Made by a program: the position numbers and the translations under genes. From contig NZ_KB893739.1 of the NCBI RefSeq assembly GCF_000374165.1, positions 1 to 64,000 on the forward strand: a stretch of 64,000 nucleotides of DNA, given 5' to 3'. This document shows, piece by piece, positions 38,036-48,932 of the stretch. The notes below the pieces were generated by a model that ran no database searches, was not told the DNA's origin, and saw only the letters and a program-made list of their open reading frames with translations. The DNA is from Parafrankia elaeagni. GTDB lineage: Bacteria; Actinomycetota; Actinomycetes; Frankiales; Frankiaceae. Each line of letters opens with the position of its first letter. The first letter of the stretch is position 1.

Positions 38036-38217
38036 GAGATCTTCCTTCCGCACACGGCGACCGCCATATGACGCCGTGAATGCCCCGGAACGCGGGGCCG
38101 GCACAGGGACATCCGTCCATCCCCGTACCCCCCAACAGTACGCCGAGCCACGATCCGGCCCGACGCGCCACTGGTGAAACCGGCTGCCGGCCGGCGTGGC
38201 CGGCAGCCGGGCAACGC

Positions 38218-38847
38218 CTACTTCGAGTAGAGCTCGACGATCAGCTGCTCCTGCACCTGGGTGTCGATCACCTGGCGAGCGGGCAGCGAGTGGACGAGCA
38301 GGCGCATCTGGCTGGGGATGGCCTCGATCCACGGCGGGACGGTGCGGCCGGTCCCCGCGGTCTCGCGGGCCACGATGAACGGGGTGAGCTCGCGCGACTT
38401 CGGCGCGATCTCCACGATGTCGTTCTCGGTGACCCGGTAGCTCGGGATGTCGACCTTGCGGCCGTTGACCTGCACGTGACCGTGCCGGACCGCCTGGCGG
38501 GCGGCGTCCCGGGACGGCGCGAAGCCACCCCGGTAGACCACGTTGTCCAGGCGCGACTCGAGGATCTTCAGCAGCTCGTCACCGGTCTTGCCGGCGCGGC
38601 GGTTCGCCTCGTCGTAGTAGCCCCGGAACTGCTTCTCGAGGATGCCGTAGATGCGCGCGCACTTCTGCTTCTCGCGCTTCTGCAGCAGGTACTCGGAGTC
38701 CTTCGTACGGCCCCGGCCGTGCTCGCCCGGCGGGTAGGGCCGGATCTCGATCGGGCACTTCGGGGTCTCGCACTTGCTGCCCTTGAGGAACAGCTTCGTC
38801 TTCTCGCGGCGGCAACGCTTGCAGTCCGCGCCGGTGTAACGGGCCAT
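38218..38847 (-). CDS. rpsD: 30S ribosomal protein S4
   Basis: Nucleates 16S rRNA 5'-domain assembly; 209 residues. The N-terminus has a four-cysteine zinc site (CKRC...CETPKC), so this is the zinc-binding form. The S4 RNA-binding domain follows: [31 protein letters not shown], a hallmark. It lies between rpsK and rpoA, as in most actinobacteria. ATG 38847. Confidence 0.97.
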   Translation of the reverse strand: MARYTGADCKRCRREKTKLFLKGSKCETPKCPIEIRPYPPGEHGRGRTKDSEYLLQKREKQKCARIYGILEKQFRGYYDEANRRAGKTGDELLKILESRLDNVVYRGGFAPSRDAARQAVRHGHVQVNGRKVDIPSYRVTENDIVEIAPKSRELTPFIVARETAGTGRTVPPWIEAIPSQMRLLVHSLPARQVIDTQVQEQLIVELYSK

Positions 38848-38882
38848 GCTCGTCCTTCTCTCTCGTATCCCTGGCGCGGACT

Positions 38883-39287
38883 TCAGACCCGGCGACGCTT
38901 CGGCGGGCGGCAGCCGTTGTGCGGGGTGGGTGTGACGTCCTGGATGGCACCGACCTCGAGGCCGGCGGCCTGCAGCGAGCGGATCGCCGTCTCCCGGCCG
39001 GAGCCGGGACCCTTGACGAAGACATCGACCTTGCGCATCCCGTGCTCCTGCGCCTTGCGGGCCGCGTTCTCCGCGGCCATCTGCGCGGCGTACGGGGTCG
39101 ACTTGCGGGAGCCCTTGAAGCCGACGTGCCCGGCCGAGGCCCAGGAGATCACGTTACCGCTCGGGTCGGTGATCGAGACGATCGTGTTGTTGAACGTGCT
39201 CTTGATGTGAGCGTGCCCGTGGGCGACGTTCTTCTTTTCTTTGCGCCGGACCTTCTTGACGCCGGCAGTGCGTGTCTTGGGAGGCAT
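38883..39287 (-). CDS. rpsK: 30S ribosomal protein S11
   Basis: Platform protein near the mRNA exit and E site, 134 residues. [50 protein letters not shown], and the end [18 protein letters not shown] match the family closely. ATG 39287; 35 bases before rpsD. Confidence 0.97.
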   Translation of the reverse strand: MPPKTRTAGVKKVRRKEKKNVAHGHAHIKSTFNNTIVSITDPSGNVISWASAGHVGFKGSRKSTPYAAQMAAENAARKAQEHGMRKVDVFVKGPGSGRETAIRSLQAAGLEVGAIQDVTPTPHNGCRPPKRRRV

Positions 39288-39365
39288 AAACCCGTGGTCT
39301 CCGTCTGTGAGGTCGTCGGTCAGCGGTCGGCACCCGGGTACGCGTGGCCCGGGCGGAGCCGATGA

Positions 39366-39746
39366 CTACTTCTTGCCGGCCTTCTTCTTCCCGGCGATGG
39401 CACGGCGCGGGCCCTTGCGGGTGCGCGCGTTGGTGTGCGTGCGCTGGCCGTGGACCGGAAGGTTGCGGCGGTGACGGAGACCCTGGTAGCAGCCGATCTC
39501 CATCTTGCGGCGAATGTCCTGCTTGATCTCGCGGTTGAGATCGCCCTCGACGCGGTAGTTGGCGTCGATCCACTCCCGGAGCTTCTGGACCTCTTCGTCG
39601 GTGAGGTCACGGACCCGGGTGTCGGGGTTGACGCCGGTGGCGGCGAGGGTGTCCCGAGAGCGGCTGCGGCCGATCCCGAAGATGTAGGTCAGCGCGATCT
39701 CGACCCGCTTCTCGCGGGGAAGATCTACGCCGGACAGGCGTGCCAT
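39366..39746 (-). CDS. rpsM: 30S ribosomal protein S13
   Basis: Small-subunit head protein forming bridges to the 50S subunit, 126 residues. [69 protein letters not shown] and a Lys-rich end AGKKKAGKK are visible. ATG 39746; 78 bases before rpsK. Confidence 0.97.
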   Translation of the reverse strand: MARLSGVDLPREKRVEIALTYIFGIGRSRSRDTLAATGVNPDTRVRDLTDEEVQKLREWIDANYRVEGDLNREIKQDIRRKMEIGCYQGLRHRRNLPVHGQRTHTNARTRKGPRRAIAGKKKAGKK

Positions 39747-39910
39747 GAAACGGTGGTTCCTTCCTGCATCCGGAGGTCTCGGACGACACCGCCCCCGCCC
39801 TGCCCGGTGACGAGGCCGCCCTCACGGCGGACATCGACCCGATAACAGACGAGGCCCCGGCCTCCGACCGGGGGTGGAACCGCTGGACGCGGTCTGGCGT
39901 CGCTCCTGAC

Positions 39911-39956
39911 GGCGGGCCGATGGCCCACCGGGTCGGCGGCGGGCCGATGGCCCACC
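39911..39956. repeat. 19-base direct repeat between rpmJ and rpsM
   Basis: GGCGGGCCGATGGCCCACC occurs at 39911-39929 and 39938-39956. Each copy holds an inverted GGGCC/GGCCC core. It lies in a 218-base gap, wide for this operon; nothing else is seen in the gap. Confidence 0.8.
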
Positions 39957-39964
39957 ACCCGTCA

Positions 39965-40078
39965 TCAGCCCTGGCGCTGCTTGTGACGCAGGTTGTCGCA
40001 GATGACCATGACACGCCCGTGACGGCGGATCACCTTGCACTTGTCGCAGATCTTCTTCACGCTCGGCTTGACCTTCAC
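39965..40078 (-). CDS. rpmJ: 50S ribosomal protein L36
   Basis: 37-residue zinc-ribbon protein of the large subunit: [18 protein letters not shown], then [13 protein letters not shown], giving the CxxC...C...H zinc site. Start is GTG 40078 with GGAGG upstream. It lies 55 bases after infA. Confidence 0.96.
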   Translation of the reverse strand: MKVKPSVKKICDKCKVIRRHGRVMVICDNLRHKQRQG

Positions 40079-40133
40079 GGCCGCACGAACCTCCACACGC
40101 AGCCGTGGGCCGCGCTCGATGATGGAATGACGA

Positions 40134-40355
40134 CTACTTGTAGCGGTAGACGATGCGACCGCGGGACAGGTCGTAGGGCGAGAGCTCCACCACCACGCGG
40201 TCCTCGGGAAGGATCCGGATGTAGTGCTGACGCATCTTGCCACTGATGTGGGCGAGCACTCGATGACCGTTCTGGAGCTCCACCCGGAACATGGCGTTCG
40301 GGAGCGGCTCCACCACTCGGCCCTCGATCTCGATGGCCCCGTCCTTCTTCGGCAT
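40134..40355 (-). CDS. infA: Translation initiation factor IF-1
   Basis: OB-fold factor that occupies the A site during initiation, 73 residues. [21 protein letters not shown]-type N-terminus, [27 protein letters not shown] and the end [10 protein letters not shown] are standard. ATG 40355 with GGAGG just upstream. First gene of the alpha cluster. Confidence 0.97.
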   Translation of the reverse strand: MPKKDGAIEIEGRVVEPLPNAMFRVELQNGHRVLAHISGKMRQHYIRILPEDRVVVELSPYDLSRGRIVYRYK

Positions 40356-40509
40356 GTCCTCCGCTGTCCTGACGTCGACGCTGGGATGACGGCCCGGACG
40401 CGCATGGCGGGCACCCACACAGCCCTGGCAGGGCGCTCACGCAACACCACCGCACCGAATCACCGCCTCAACGGCGGTGCCCGACGACGCTGGAGACCGT
40501 CAACTCATG

Positions 40510-40539
40510 AGTGTACGTGCCGGCTCCGTCAAGGGCCAA
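40510..40539 (-). promoter_or_regulatory. Candidate promoter of the infA operon
   Basis: On the minus strand TTGGCC (40534-40539), 18 bases, TACACT (40510-40515). Transcription would start about 150 bases before infA. A TTGACG also lies inside the spacer. Confidence 0.55.
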
Positions 40540-40572
40540 CAGGGGCCCTGCACATTCTCACGGCACGCATCC

Positions 40573-41415
40573 TCACGGGGCGGTCGGCGCGTCTGCGGGC
40601 TGCCCGCAGACCACTCCGAGCTCGGCAAACCGCGCGACTCCGCCATCCGGCTCGGTGAGGACCCACGGACCACGCGGAGTCACAGCCACCGAGTGCTCGG
40701 TGTGAGCCGCGAGCGAGCCGTCCTTCGTCGCGACCGTCCACTCGTCCGCAAGCACGACCGTCTCCGCCGAACCCAGAGTGATCATCGGCTCGATGGCAAG
40801 TGCGACACCCTCGACCAGCTTCAGGCCGCGGCCAGGCCGTCCGTAGTTCAACACGTGCGGAGGCTGGTGCATCTCGGAGCCGATCCCGTGGCCTCCGTAG
40901 TGGTCGACGATGCCGTAGCCGTGCGGCGTGATGTGCCGCTCCACCGCGTTGCTGATGTCGGTCAGCCGGCCACCGAGCTGGGCCGCCGCCAGACCACGCC
41001 ACAGCGCCTCGTCGCAGACCCGCAGCATGTCGAGAACCTCCTGCGGGACCTCGCCCACCGGGACGGTGATCGCGGCGTCGCCGTGCCAGCCCTCGACGAT
41101 CGCGCCGCAGTCGATGGAGATGATGTCGCCCTCACGCAGCACCCGGCGCCGGCTGGGGATCGCGTGCACCACCTCGTTGTTCACCGAGCTGCAGATCGAC
41201 GCGGGGTACGGAGGATGGGCGTAGCCCTTGAAGGACGGAATGCCGCCGTCATCGCGGATCGTCTTCTCCGCGAGCGCGTCCAGGTCCGCGGTGGTCACGC
41301 CGGGCGCGACCGCCTCCCGCAGCTTGGCCAGGGTCTTCGCGACGAGCAGCCCGGCCACCCGCATCCTGGCGATCTCAGCTGCCGTCTTGATCTGGACGTG
41401 CTCTCGACGTGCCAC
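40573..41415 (-). CDS. map: Methionine aminopeptidase, type I
   Basis: Removes the initiator methionine; dinuclear metallo-hydrolase of 280 residues. Ligands appear in order: ISIDCGAIVEGWHGDAAIT (two Asp), GHGIGSEMHQPPHV (His), AIEPMIT (Glu) and AHTEHSVAVT (Glu). GTG 41415 start. No N-terminal SH3-like extension. It lies 255 bases downstream of adk; that gap holds no gene I can see. The end lies just before the infA promoter. Confidence 0.97.
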   Translation of the reverse strand: MARREHVQIKTAAEIARMRVAGLLVAKTLAKLREAVAPGVTTADLDALAEKTIRDDGGIPSFKGYAHPPYPASICSSVNNEVVHAIPSRRRVLREGDIISIDCGAIVEGWHGDAAITVPVGEVPQEVLDMLRVCDEALWRGLAAAQLGGRLTDISNAVERHITPHGYGIVDHYGGHGIGSEMHQPPHVLNYGRPGRGLKLVEGVALAIEPMITLGSAETVVLADEWTVATKDGSLAAHTEHSVAVTPRGPWVLTEPDGGVARFAELGVVCGQPADAPTAP

Positions 41416-41670
41416 GCTGGTTCGGTCCCGTCCTCAGTAGTTTTCGCCCGCGCAGGTGTCCGGTGTGGTCACCGGACAGGGGCAAGCGTCCGGAACACCG
41501 AGACCAGGGCACTTCCGCCCCATCGACGATAGCTGCCTGGCGCAGGGTCGACGAACACGGTGCCCGACCACCCGCCTCCTGGAACGGCTCTCTCGTTCAG
41601 GGAGGCCACCGCGGCGCCTCGTGCCGGCAGGGGAACTCAGCAACCCGGCACGAGCGCCCGCCGCCCGCCC

Positions 41671-42324
41671 TCAGTCGCCGTAGTGGCGCAGCGCGTCCAG
41701 CGCCCGGTCGGTCACGTTGTCCACCGGTCCGGTGGCGTCGATGCCGATGAGGATGCCCTTGGCCGCGTAGTAGGCGACGAGCGGAGAGGTCTGCTCCGCG
41801 TACACCTCCAGACGGTGGCGGACGGTCTCGGAGCGATCGTCGTCACGCTGGAACAGCTCGCCCGAACAGCGGTCGCAGACGTCCTCGACGCGCGGCGGAT
41901 CGAAGTCGAGGTGCCAGATGTGGCCACAGCTTCGGCAGGTCCGGCGGCCGGAGAGCCGGCGGACGACCTCGTCGTCGTCCACGACCAGCTCGAGCACGAC
42001 ATCCAGCCGCGTACTCAACGCGTCGAGCATGCCGCCGAGCACTTCCGCCTGCGGGACGTTACGCGGGAAGCCGTCGAGCAGGAAGCCCTTGACCGCGTCG
42101 TCCTCGGCGAGCCGGTTGCGCACCATGCCGATGGTTATCTCGTCGGGAACGAGGTCACCGGCATCCATGTAGGTTTTCGCCTTGACGCCCAACTCGGTGC
42201 CTTCGCGGACGTTTGCCCGGAAGATGTCACCAGTGGAGATCTTCGGAATGGACCGCGCCTGGGCGATGAAGGCGGCCTGCGTCCCCTTACCTGCTCCGGG
42301 CGGTCCGACCAGTACGAGGCGCAC
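41671..42324 (-). CDS. adk: Adenylate kinase, zinc-LID form
   Basis: Phosphotransfer between ATP and AMP, 217 residues. P-loop [13 protein letters not shown] at the N-terminus, AMP-site [11 protein letters not shown] and [10 protein letters not shown], and a long LID with four cysteines (CRSCGH...CDRCSG) that should bind zinc. GTG 42324 shares one base with the secY stop (TAGTG), so translation is coupled. Confidence 0.97.
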   Translation of the reverse strand: MRLVLVGPPGAGKGTQAAFIAQARSIPKISTGDIFRANVREGTELGVKAKTYMDAGDLVPDEITIGMVRNRLAEDDAVKGFLLDGFPRNVPQAEVLGGMLDALSTRLDVVLELVVDDDEVVRRLSGRRTCRSCGHIWHLDFDPPRVEDVCDRCSGELFQRDDDRSETVRHRLEVYAEQTSPLVAYYAAKGILIGIDATGPVDNVTDRALDALRHYGD

Positions 42325-43616
42325 TACCGGAGGAAACCTTCGTAGTTGCGCAGCATGAGCTGGCTTTCAATCTGTTTCACGGTCTCCAGCCCCACTCCCA
42401 CCATGATCAGCACCGATGTACCAGCGAACGGGAAGGGCTGGTCCTTGGTCAGGTTGAGAAGCGCCAACGGCAACACCGTGATGACCCCCAGGAACAACGA
42501 GCCAGGGAGGGTGATGCGGGACAGCACGTGGTCCAGGTACTCGGCCGTTGGACGGCCGGGCCGGATCCCCGGGATGAACCCGCCGTACTTCTTCATGTTG
42601 TCGGCCACCTCCGTCGGGTTGAAGGTGATCGCGACATAGAAGTACGTGAAAAAGATGATCAGCGCGAAGTAGGCCGCCAGATAGAGCGGGTGGTCACCTC
42701 GGGAGAGATAGCGCTGTTCGAAGTCCTGGAATGTCGCGTTGCTCCACACCTGACCCAGTAGCTGCGGGAGTTGGAGCAGTGACGAGGCGAAGATGACCGG
42801 GATGATGCCGGCCTGGTTCACCTTGATCGGCAGATAGGTGGACGTCCCGCCGTACATCCGGCGGCCGATGAGCCGCTTGGCGTACTGGACCGGGATACGT
42901 CGCTGCGACTGCTCGACGAAGACGACGAACACCAGGATCGCCAGGCCCAGCAGGATCACCAGACCGAAGACGACGCCGCCGGCGACCTGCAGGATGCGGC
43001 CGCCCTGCGAGGGGAGCTGGGCCGCGATCGAGGTGAAGATCAGCAGCGACATGCCGTTACCGACACCCCGAGCCGTGATCAGCTCACCCATCCACATGAT
43101 GACGGCGGTCCCCGCGGTCATCGTGATCACGATGGTGATGATCCGGAAGAGGCTCGTGTCCGGGATAATCGCGGCGGTGCAGCCGGGAAAGAGCCGGCCG
43201 CTGCGCGCGAGGGCGACGATGCCGGTGGCCTGCAGGACTCCCAGTGCGATCGTCAGATATCGGGTGTACTGGGTGAGTTTCTGCTCACCCGAACTGCCTT
43301 CCTTCTTCAGCTGTTCCAGTCGCGGGATGACCACCACGAGAAGCTGGATGATGATGCTCGCCGTGATGTACGGCATGATGCCGAGCGCGAACACCGACAG
43401 CTGCAGGAGCGCGCCACCGCTGAAGAGGTTGATCAGCGAGTAGACGTTGTTGCTGTCCTCACTCGCCGAGTCGAGACACGCGTTCACCGCCGCCGTGGAG
43501 ACGCCGGGCGACGGCATGACGCTGCCCAGGCGGAACAGGACGACCACGCCCAGGGTGAAGAGCAGTTTCTTCCGCAGGTCGGGCGTGCGGAAGGCCCGCG
43601 TGAAGGCGGTGAGCAC
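42324..43616 (-). CDS. secY: Protein translocase subunit SecY
   Basis: Ten-helix channel of the Sec translocon, 430 residues. Recognisable parts are [19 protein letters not shown] (TM1), [37 protein letters not shown] (cytosolic loop), [16 protein letters not shown], and [18 protein letters not shown] before the last helices. GTG 43616 follows AGGAGG. It is separated from rplO by 353 bases with a terminator and probable promoter, and is coupled to adk. Confidence 0.98.
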   Translation of the reverse strand: MLTAFTRAFRTPDLRKKLLFTLGVVVLFRLGSVMPSPGVSTAAVNACLDSASEDSNNVYSLINLFSGGALLQLSVFALGIMPYITASIIIQLLVVVIPRLEQLKKEGSSGEQKLTQYTRYLTIALGVLQATGIVALARSGRLFPGCTAAIIPDTSLFRIITIVITMTAGTAVIMWMGELITARGVGNGMSLLIFTSIAAQLPSQGGRILQVAGGVVFGLVILLGLAILVFVVFVEQSQRRIPVQYAKRLIGRRMYGGTSTYLPIKVNQAGIIPVIFASSLLQLPQLLGQVWSNATFQDFEQRYLSRGDHPLYLAAYFALIIFFTYFYVAITFNPTEVADNMKKYGGFIPGIRPGRPTAEYLDHVLSRITLPGSLFLGVITVLPLALLNLTKDQPFPFAGTSVLIMVGVGLETVKQIESQLMLRNYEGFLR

Positions 43617-43926
43617 GACTCCTCCTGCTGATCCATACGGCTGACGGGACAGGCGCGGTGTTTGGTACGGATCCCCGCCGGCCCTCGAAGCCGGACCGTA
43701 CGCGGTGAGGCGACTCTAACAGCACCTGAGGCTTACTCGTCCGGACATCACGCGCGGTAGGCACTGGTGTACCGGGCAGCTGGAGCGGCGGGGTGGCACC
43801 ACCGACGTTCGGACGGACCACCCCCAGAGTGTCAGACGTCCAGCACAGGTGCCAGCAACCACGGCCGAACTCGGCGACGACAGGTGTCCACCGGCGCCCG
43901 GCCGGATGCCACCGGCACAAAGCAAA
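43617..43926 (-). promoter_or_regulatory. secY upstream region with candidate promoter
   Basis: No gene in this stretch. TAGAGT (43713-43718, minus strand) is a good -10-like hexamer about 95 bases before secY; the -35 is weak. Together with the terminator at 43927-43964 it suggests that secY-adk-map is its own unit. Confidence 0.45.
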
Positions 43927-43964
43927 CGCCTCGGGACGGGCGTGGTCACGCCCGTCCCGAGGCG
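43927..43964 (-). terminator. Terminator of the spc operon after rplO
   Basis: 18-bp perfect stem (CGCCTCGGGACGGGCGTG and its complement) with a two-base loop, six bases after the rplO stop, followed on the minus strand by the T-rich CGTTTGCTTTGTG. Confidence 0.9.
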
Positions 43965-43969
43965 AACGG

Positions 43970-44467
43970 TCATGCCTGGGTGACGGTGCCTCCGGCAGCC
44001 TCGATCTTCTGCTTCGCCGAACCGGAGAAGGCATGTGCGGTCACCTGGACCGCCACGCCGATCTCGCCGTCGCCGAGCACCTTGACCAGAGACTTCGACC
44101 GGACAGCACCGGCGGCCACCAGGTCGTCGACACCGACGGTGCCGCCGTCCGGGAAGAGCTCGCCGAGGGTGGCGACGTTCACCACCTGGTACTCGGTGCG
44201 GAACCGGTTGCGGAACCCCTTGAGCTTGGGGACCCGCATGTGCAGCGGCATCTGACCGCCCTCGAAGCGGATCGGCACCTGCTTGCGGGCCTTGGAGCCC
44301 TTGGTGCCACGCCCCGCCGTCTTGCCCTTGGAACCCTCACCGCGGCCCACCCGCTGCTTCTTCTTGTGGGCGCCCGGCGCGGGGTGAAGGTGGTGAACCT
44401 TCAGCCCACGGCCGCGGGGCTCCTCCGCGGTGGCGGAATCCTTCTTCTCCAGCGTCTTCTCGACCAT
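43970..44467 (-). CDS. rplO: 50S ribosomal protein L15
   Basis: 165 residues, slightly long. [36 protein letters not shown] contains the Gly/Lys-rich L15 start ([15 protein letters not shown]); [18 protein letters not shown] and the C-terminal [17 protein letters not shown] follow. A charged leader of about 20 residues precedes the core. ATG 44467 shares one base with the rpmD stop. Confidence 0.97.
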   Translation of the reverse strand: MVEKTLEKKDSATAEEPRGRGLKVHHLHPAPGAHKKKQRVGRGEGSKGKTAGRGTKGSKARKQVPIRFEGGQMPLHMRVPKLKGFRNRFRTEYQVVNVATLGELFPDGGTVGVDDLVAAGAVRSKSLVKVLGDGEIGVAVQVTAHAFSGSAKQKIEAAGGTVTQA

Positions 44468-44652
44468 CAGGAGTCCACCTCCTCGACCCGCACGAGATGG
44501 GTCACGGTCGCGATCATCCCACGCACCTCGGGACGATCGTCACGGACGGTGCTGCCGTTGATGCGGCGCAGGCCCAGCGTCCGCAGCGTCTCACGCTGGT
44601 TGCGGGTGCCGCCGATCTCGGAGCGGATCTGGGTGATGCGCAGCTTCGACAT
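44467..44652 (-). CDS. rpmD: 50S ribosomal protein L30
   Basis: 61 residues: [34 protein letters not shown], with the L30 signature TLRTLGLRR, and the end [18 protein letters not shown] 44652 shares one base with the rpsE stop (TGATG), and its own stop does the same with rplO. Confidence 0.97.
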   Translation of the reverse strand: MSKLRITQIRSEIGGTRNQRETLRTLGLRRINGSTVRDDRPEVRGMIATVTHLVRVEEVDS

Positions 44653-45260
44653 CAGGCACCGACCCCGGCCGCCCGGGCGCGCAGCATGGCCGGCGGAGCG
44701 ACGTCCTCCAGCGGCAGGCCGCGACGGGCCGCGATCTCCTCCGGCCGCATCAGCCCGCGCAGCGCCGCCACAGTGGCGTGCACGATGTTGATCGGGTTGG
44801 ACGACCCGAGGGACTTCGACAGGACGTCGTGCACTCCGGCGCACTCCAGCACCGCACGCACCGGGCCACCGGCGATGACGCCGGTACCGGGCGACGCCGG
44901 CTTGAGGAGCACGACGCCGGCGGCATCCTCACCCTGCACCGGGTGCGGGATGGTGGAGCCGATACGCGGCACCTTGAAGAAGTGCTTCTTGGCCTCTTCG
45001 ACGCCCTTGGCGATGGCCGCCGGGACCTCCTTGGCCTTGCCGTAGCCGACGCCGACGGTGCCGTCCGCGTCACCCACGACGACAAGCGCGGTGAAGCTGA
45101 AGCGGCGACCGCCCTTGACGACCTTCGCCACCCGGTTGATGGCGACGACCCGCTCGACGTAAGCGGTCTTCTCCTGCGCCGGGCCACCGCCCGAACGGTC
45201 GCGGCGCTCGCGGCGGTCGGAACCGCCGGAGCCGCCTCCGCGGCGCTGCTGGCCTGGCAT
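44652..45260 (-). CDS. rpsE: 30S ribosomal protein S5
   Basis: Decoding-fidelity protein near the mRNA entry, 202 residues. A Gly/Arg-rich head (about 30 residues) precedes [50 protein letters not shown], and the C-terminal [29 protein letters not shown] 45260. Confidence 0.97.
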   Translation of the reverse strand: MPGQQRRGGGSGGSDRRERRDRSGGGPAQEKTAYVERVVAINRVAKVVKGGRRFSFTALVVVGDADGTVGVGYGKAKEVPAAIAKGVEEAKKHFFKVPRIGSTIPHPVQGEDAAGVVLLKPASPGTGVIAGGPVRAVLECAGVHDVLSKSLGSSNPINIVHATVAALRGLMRPEEIAARRGLPLEDVAPPAMLRARAAGVGA

Positions 45261-45289
45261 CTAGAACATCTCCCTAGTAACTGTGGTCA

Positions 45290-45664
45290 TCAGAAGTTCA
45301 GCCCGCCCTCGCGGGCCGCGTCCGCCAGAGCGGCGATACGGCCGTGGTAGGTGCGACCGCCACGGTCGAAGACCACGGCGTCGACACCGGCGGCGCGGGC
45401 ACGCTCCGCGACGATGCGGCCGACCTCGCGGGCCTTGGCGCTCTTGTCCCCGTCGGAGGCACGCAGGTCGACCTCCAGCGTGGACGCCGAGGCCAGGGTG
45501 TGGCCGGCGACGTCGTCGATGACCTGGGCATAGATGTGCCGCGAGGACCGGGTGACGACGAGACGCGGCCGGGTCGGCGTTCCCGCCACCTTCTTGCGCA
45601 CGCGAACGTGGCGGCGGAGCTTGGCCGTCCGCCGGCGCGCGCTGGCGCTGAGGCTCACTGCCAT
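45290..45664 (-). CDS. rplR: 50S ribosomal protein L18
   Basis: 5S rRNA-binding protein, 124 residues. [51 protein letters not shown] and [27 protein letters not shown] are typical. ATG 45664, 10 bases after rplF. Confidence 0.97.
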   Translation of the reverse strand: MAVSLSASARRRTAKLRRHVRVRKKVAGTPTRPRLVVTRSSRHIYAQVIDDVAGHTLASASTLEVDLRASDGDKSAKAREVGRIVAERARAAGVDAVVFDRGGRTYHGRIAALADAAREGGLNF

Positions 45665-45674
45665 GTCTGTCTAC

Positions 45675-46211
45675 CTACTTCCCGGTCTTCCCGACCTTGC
45701 GGCGAACGACCTCGCCCTGGTAGCGCACACCCTTGCCCTTGTACGGGTCGGGCTTGCGCAGTCCGCGGATCTTGGCTGCGACCTCGCCGACCTGCTGCTT
45801 GTCGATGCCGTGCACGACAAAGCGGGTCGGGGTCTGCACCTCGAACCGGATGCCCTCGGGGGCCTTCACGGGGACCGGGTGGCTGTAGCCGAGTGCGAAC
45901 TCCAGGTCCGAGCCCCGGGCCTGGACACGGTAACCGACCCCGACGATCTCCAGGGTCTTCGAGTATCCGTTGGTGACCCCGACGACCATGTTGGAGACCA
46001 GGGTGCGGGTGAGGCCGTGCAGCGAGCGGCTGCGCCGCTCGTCGTTCGGCCGGCTGACGACGATCTGACCGTCCTCGCGGGCGACCTCGATCGGCTCCAC
46101 GACAGTGTGGCTCAGAGTGCCCTTGGGCCCCTTCACCGTCACCGTCAGGCCGTCGAGGCTCACCTCGACGCCGCTGGGAACACTGATGGGCTGGCGCCCG
46201 ATCCGTGACAT
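45675..46211 (-). CDS. rplF: 50S ribosomal protein L6
   Basis: Two-domain protein near the factor-binding site, 178 residues. [53 protein letters not shown] and [25 protein letters not shown] are seen, the last being the L6 signature. ATG 46211; 13 bases after rpsH. Confidence 0.97.
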   Translation of the reverse strand: MSRIGRQPISVPSGVEVSLDGLTVTVKGPKGTLSHTVVEPIEVAREDGQIVVSRPNDERRSRSLHGLTRTLVSNMVVGVTNGYSKTLEIVGVGYRVQARGSDLEFALGYSHPVPVKAPEGIRFEVQTPTRFVVHGIDKQQVGEVAAKIRGLRKPDPYKGKGVRYQGEVVRRKVGKTGK

Positions 46212-46224
46212 CGTTGCGCCTTCC

Positions 46225-46632
46225 TTACCAGACGTAGGCGAGGACTTCTCCGCCCACGCCCCGCTTGCCGGCCTGCCTGTCGGTCAGCAGCCCCGACGAG
46301 GTGGAGATGATCGCGACACCCAGGCCGCCAAGAACCTTCGGCAGACCCGTCGACTTCGCGTAGACGCGCAGACCGGGCTTGCTGATCCGCTTCACGCCCG
46401 CGATGGAACGCTCCCGGTTCGGGCCGTACTTCAGGTCGACGATCAGCGAACGGCCGACCGCGCCTTCGGCGGGGTCCTCGACGTGCCAGCCGAGGATGTA
46501 GCCCTCCTGCTGGAGGATCTCGGCGATGTGGGTCTTGATCTTGCTGTGCGGCATCACCACCCGGTCGTGATAAGCCCGGTTGGCGTTGCGGACACGGGTG
46601 AGCATGTCCGCGATCGGATCGGTCATCGTCAT
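46225..46632 (-). CDS. rpsH: 30S ribosomal protein S8
   Basis: 16S central-domain binder, 135 residues. [67 protein letters not shown] and the end GGEVLAYVW are present. Two in-frame ATGs (46632, 46626); the first is usual for actinobacteria. Confidence 0.97.
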   Translation of the reverse strand: MTMTDPIADMLTRVRNANRAYHDRVVMPHSKIKTHIAEILQQEGYILGWHVEDPAEGAVGRSLIVDLKYGPNRERSIAGVKRISKPGLRVYAKSTGLPKVLGGLGVAIISTSSGLLTDRQAGKRGVGGEVLAYVW

Positions 46633-46727
46633 GGCTTGGCGCCTTTCTCACGGCGGTTCCCGCTCCTCGCGCCCCAGGGGCGCGCGGGCCTACCGCGATC
46701 GTGTGGGTACTACCAGGAGCTCCGGGA

Positions 46728-46913
46728 CTACCAGGAGCTCTTTGTCACGCCAGGCAGTTCGCCGCGGTGGGCCATCTGCCGCAGGCACACCCGGCACAGT
46801 CCGAACACGCGGTACACCGAGCGCGGACGGCCACACCGCTGGCAGCGGGTGTAGCCGCGCACGGCGTACTTCGGCTTACGGGCGGCCTTTTCGACCAGCG
46901 CCTTCTTCGCCAT
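46728..46913 (-). CDS. rpsZ: 30S ribosomal protein S14, zinc-binding type Z
   Basis: 61-residue short S14 with the zinc ribbon [20 protein letters not shown] (four Cys). Actinobacteria often carry a second, longer zinc-free S14 elsewhere that replaces it under zinc limitation; none is in this window. ATG 46913, four bases after rplE. Confidence 0.97.
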   Translation of the reverse strand: MAKKALVEKAARKPKYAVRGYTRCQRCGRPRSVYRVFGLCRVCLRQMAHRGELPGVTKSSW

Positions 46914-46916
46914 CTC

Positions 46917-47486
46917 TCAGCTCTCCCGGAACGGGAAGCCCAGCGCCCTCAGCAGCGCCCGGCCCTCGTCGTCGTTGGTCGCGGTCGTGACGACCGTGAT
47001 GTCCATGCCCCGGACCCGGTCGATCCTGTCGATGTCGATCTCATGGAAGATCGACTGCTCGGTCACACCGAACGTGTAGTTCCCCGCGCCGTCGAACTGC
47101 TTCGGCGACAGTCCGCGGAAATCGCGGATACGGGGCAGCGCGATCGAGACCAGCCGGTCGAGGAACTCCCACATGCGGTCGCCGCGCAGAGTCACCTTCG
47201 CCCCGATGGGCTGACCCTCCCGCAGCTTGAACTGGGCGATCGACTTCTTGGCCCGACGCACCGCGGGCTTCTGGCCAGTGATGGCCGCCAGGTCGCGGGT
47301 GGCGCCGTCGATCAGCTTCGCGTCCCGGGCGGCGTCGCCGACACCCATGTTGACGACGACCTTCACCACGCCGGGGATCTGCATGACGTTGCTGTAGGAG
47401 AACTCCTCCCGCAACGCCGGGGCGATCTCGGCGCGGTACCGCTGCTTCAGCCGAGGGACCGGCCGGGCTTCCGTGGTCACACTCAT
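46917..47486 (-). CDS. rplE: 50S ribosomal protein L5
   Basis: 5S rRNA and P-site tRNA contact protein, 189 residues. [72 protein letters not shown], and [21 protein letters not shown] are diagnostic. ATG 47486. Confidence 0.97.
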   Translation of the reverse strand: MSVTTEARPVPRLKQRYRAEIAPALREEFSYSNVMQIPGVVKVVVNMGVGDAARDAKLIDGATRDLAAITGQKPAVRRAKKSIAQFKLREGQPIGAKVTLRGDRMWEFLDRLVSIALPRIRDFRGLSPKQFDGAGNYTFGVTEQSIFHEIDIDRIDRVRGMDITVVTTATNDDEGRALLRALGFPFRES

Positions 47487-47516
47487 TGTCTCGTTTCCTA
47501 GCCTTGCGCCGGGGGC

Positions 47517-47843
47517 CTAGAGCTCGGCACCGGTGCGGCGCGAGATCCGGACCTTGGTGCCGTCCTCGTTGAAGCGGTAGCCGATGCGGGTCGGCCGGCC
47601 GTCAGACGGATCGACGATCATCACGTTGCTGACGTGGATCGGCGCCTCCTGGGTGACGATCCCGCCGGACTGCGAGCCGCGCTGGCTCTGCTGGACGCGG
47701 GTGTGCCGGGTGACCCGGTTCGCGCCCTCGACCACGACCTTGTTCTGGTCGGGGATGGCCCGGATGACCTTGCCCTTCAGGCCCCGGTCCTTACCTGTGA
47801 CGATCTGGACCGTGTCGCCCTTCTTGATCTTCATACCGGCCAC
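47517..47843 (-). CDS. rplX: 50S ribosomal protein L24
   Basis: Assembly initiator with a KOW motif, 108 residues. [23 protein letters not shown] is the KOW start; [13 protein letters not shown] and [18 protein letters not shown] follow. GTG 47843 is better spaced to the GGAGG in the end of rplN than ATG 47834. Confidence 0.96.
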   Translation of the reverse strand: MAGMKIKKGDTVQIVTGKDRGLKGKVIRAIPDQNKVVVEGANRVTRHTRVQQSQRGSQSGGIVTQEAPIHVSNVMIVDPSDGRPTRIGYRFNEDGTKVRISRRTGAEL

Positions 47844-47846
47844 GGT

Positions 47847-48215
47847 CTACAGCACCTCCGGCGCCAGCGAAATGATCTTCATGAAACGCTTGTCCCGCAG
47901 CTCACGGCCGACCGGGCCGAAGATGCGGGTACCGCGGGGGTCTCCGCCATCGCGGATGAGGACCGCCGCGTTCTCGTCGAACCGGATGTAGGAGCCGTCC
48001 GGGCGCCGCCGCTCCTTGGTGGTGCGCACCACGACCGCCTTGACCACGTCGCCGCGCTTCACGCCGGCGCCGGGCAGGGCGTCCTTCACCGTTCCGACGA
48101 TGATGTCGCCGATCCCCGCGTAACGACGCCCAGAGCCGCCGAGCACGCGGATGCACAGAATTTCCCTGGCTCCGGTGTTGTCGGCGACCCGAAGTCGCGA
48201 CTCCTGCTGAATCAC
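47847..48215 (-). CDS. rplN: 50S ribosomal protein L14
   Basis: Intersubunit-bridge protein, 122 residues. [53 protein letters not shown], and [28 protein letters not shown] are typical. GTG 48215. A 139-base gap separates it from rpsQ. Confidence 0.97.
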   Translation of the reverse strand: MIQQESRLRVADNTGAREILCIRVLGGSGRRYAGIGDIIVGTVKDALPGAGVKRGDVVKAVVVRTTKERRRPDGSYIRFDENAAVLIRDGGDPRGTRIFGPVGRELRDKRFMKIISLAPEVL

Positions 48216-48354
48216 TTTCTGCTCCTGATCACCCGTTGCCGCCCGACCGCCGCCGGCCGGCTCTCTCCCCTGCCACCGGTGACGACCGCGAGGTCACCGC
48301 GCCCGGCCGGCCGGGGGCCCGCGCAGCACGCGAGCCCCCGAGGTCCCGAAGGAC

Positions 48355-48687
48355 CTACTTCGCCTTCTCGAGGACCTGGACGACCCGCCAGCGCTTGGTG
48401 GCCGACAACGGCCGGGTCTCCATCAGCAGGACGCGGTCACCGACACCCACGTTGCCGCTCTCGTCGTGCGCCTTGACCCGCTTGGTGCGGCGGATCGTCT
48501 TGCCGTAGAGCGGGTGCTGGACCCGGTCCTCCACCGCGACGACGACCGTCTTCTGCATCTTCTCGCTGATGACCAGTCCCTCCCGCACCTTGCGGAAGCC
48601 ACGCTCGGTGGACGCGTCCGCAGCAGCGGTGGTGGTCGTGCTGTCCGTGCTGGTGTCGCTCACTTCGTCTCCGCTCACTGCACTCAC
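48355..48687 (-). CDS. rpsQ: 30S ribosomal protein S17
   Basis: OB-fold 16S binder, 110 residues. A Ser/Thr-rich, poorly conserved head of about 28 residues precedes [43 protein letters not shown] and [25 protein letters not shown] 48687 overlaps the rpmC stop by four bases. Confidence 0.96.
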   Translation of the reverse strand: MSAVSGDEVSDTSTDSTTTTAAADASTERGFRKVREGLVISEKMQKTVVVAVEDRVQHPLYGKTIRRTKRVKAHDESGNVGVGDRVLLMETRPLSATKRWRVVQVLEKAK

Positions 48688-48932
48688 GCGTCCGAACCGG
48701 CGGCATCCGCCGCGACGGCCGGGTCATCGCTCAGGCCGAGCTCGCGCTCGCGCATGACCGTGTAGATCCGGGCGATGTCCCGGCGGACGTCACGCAGCCG
48801 CCGGTTGTTGCGCAGCTGCCCGGTCGCGCCCTGGAAACGGAGGTTGAACAGCTCCTCCTTGGCCTCCCGCAGCTTGTCCACCAGCTCGGTGCTGGACAGC
48901 GCGCGCAGGTCGTCCGCAGTCGTGACAGCCAT
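48684..48932 (-). CDS. rpmC: 50S ribosomal protein L29
   Basis: Exit-tunnel rim protein, 82 residues. [51 protein letters not shown] spans the two-helix family; key parts are [10 protein letters not shown] and DIARI. A short acidic tail of about 15 residues follows. ATG 48932 shares a base with the rplP stop. Confidence 0.97.
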   Translation of the reverse strand: MAVTTADDLRALSSTELVDKLREAKEELFNLRFQGATGQLRNNRRLRDVRRDIARIYTVMRERELGLSDDPAVAADAAGSDA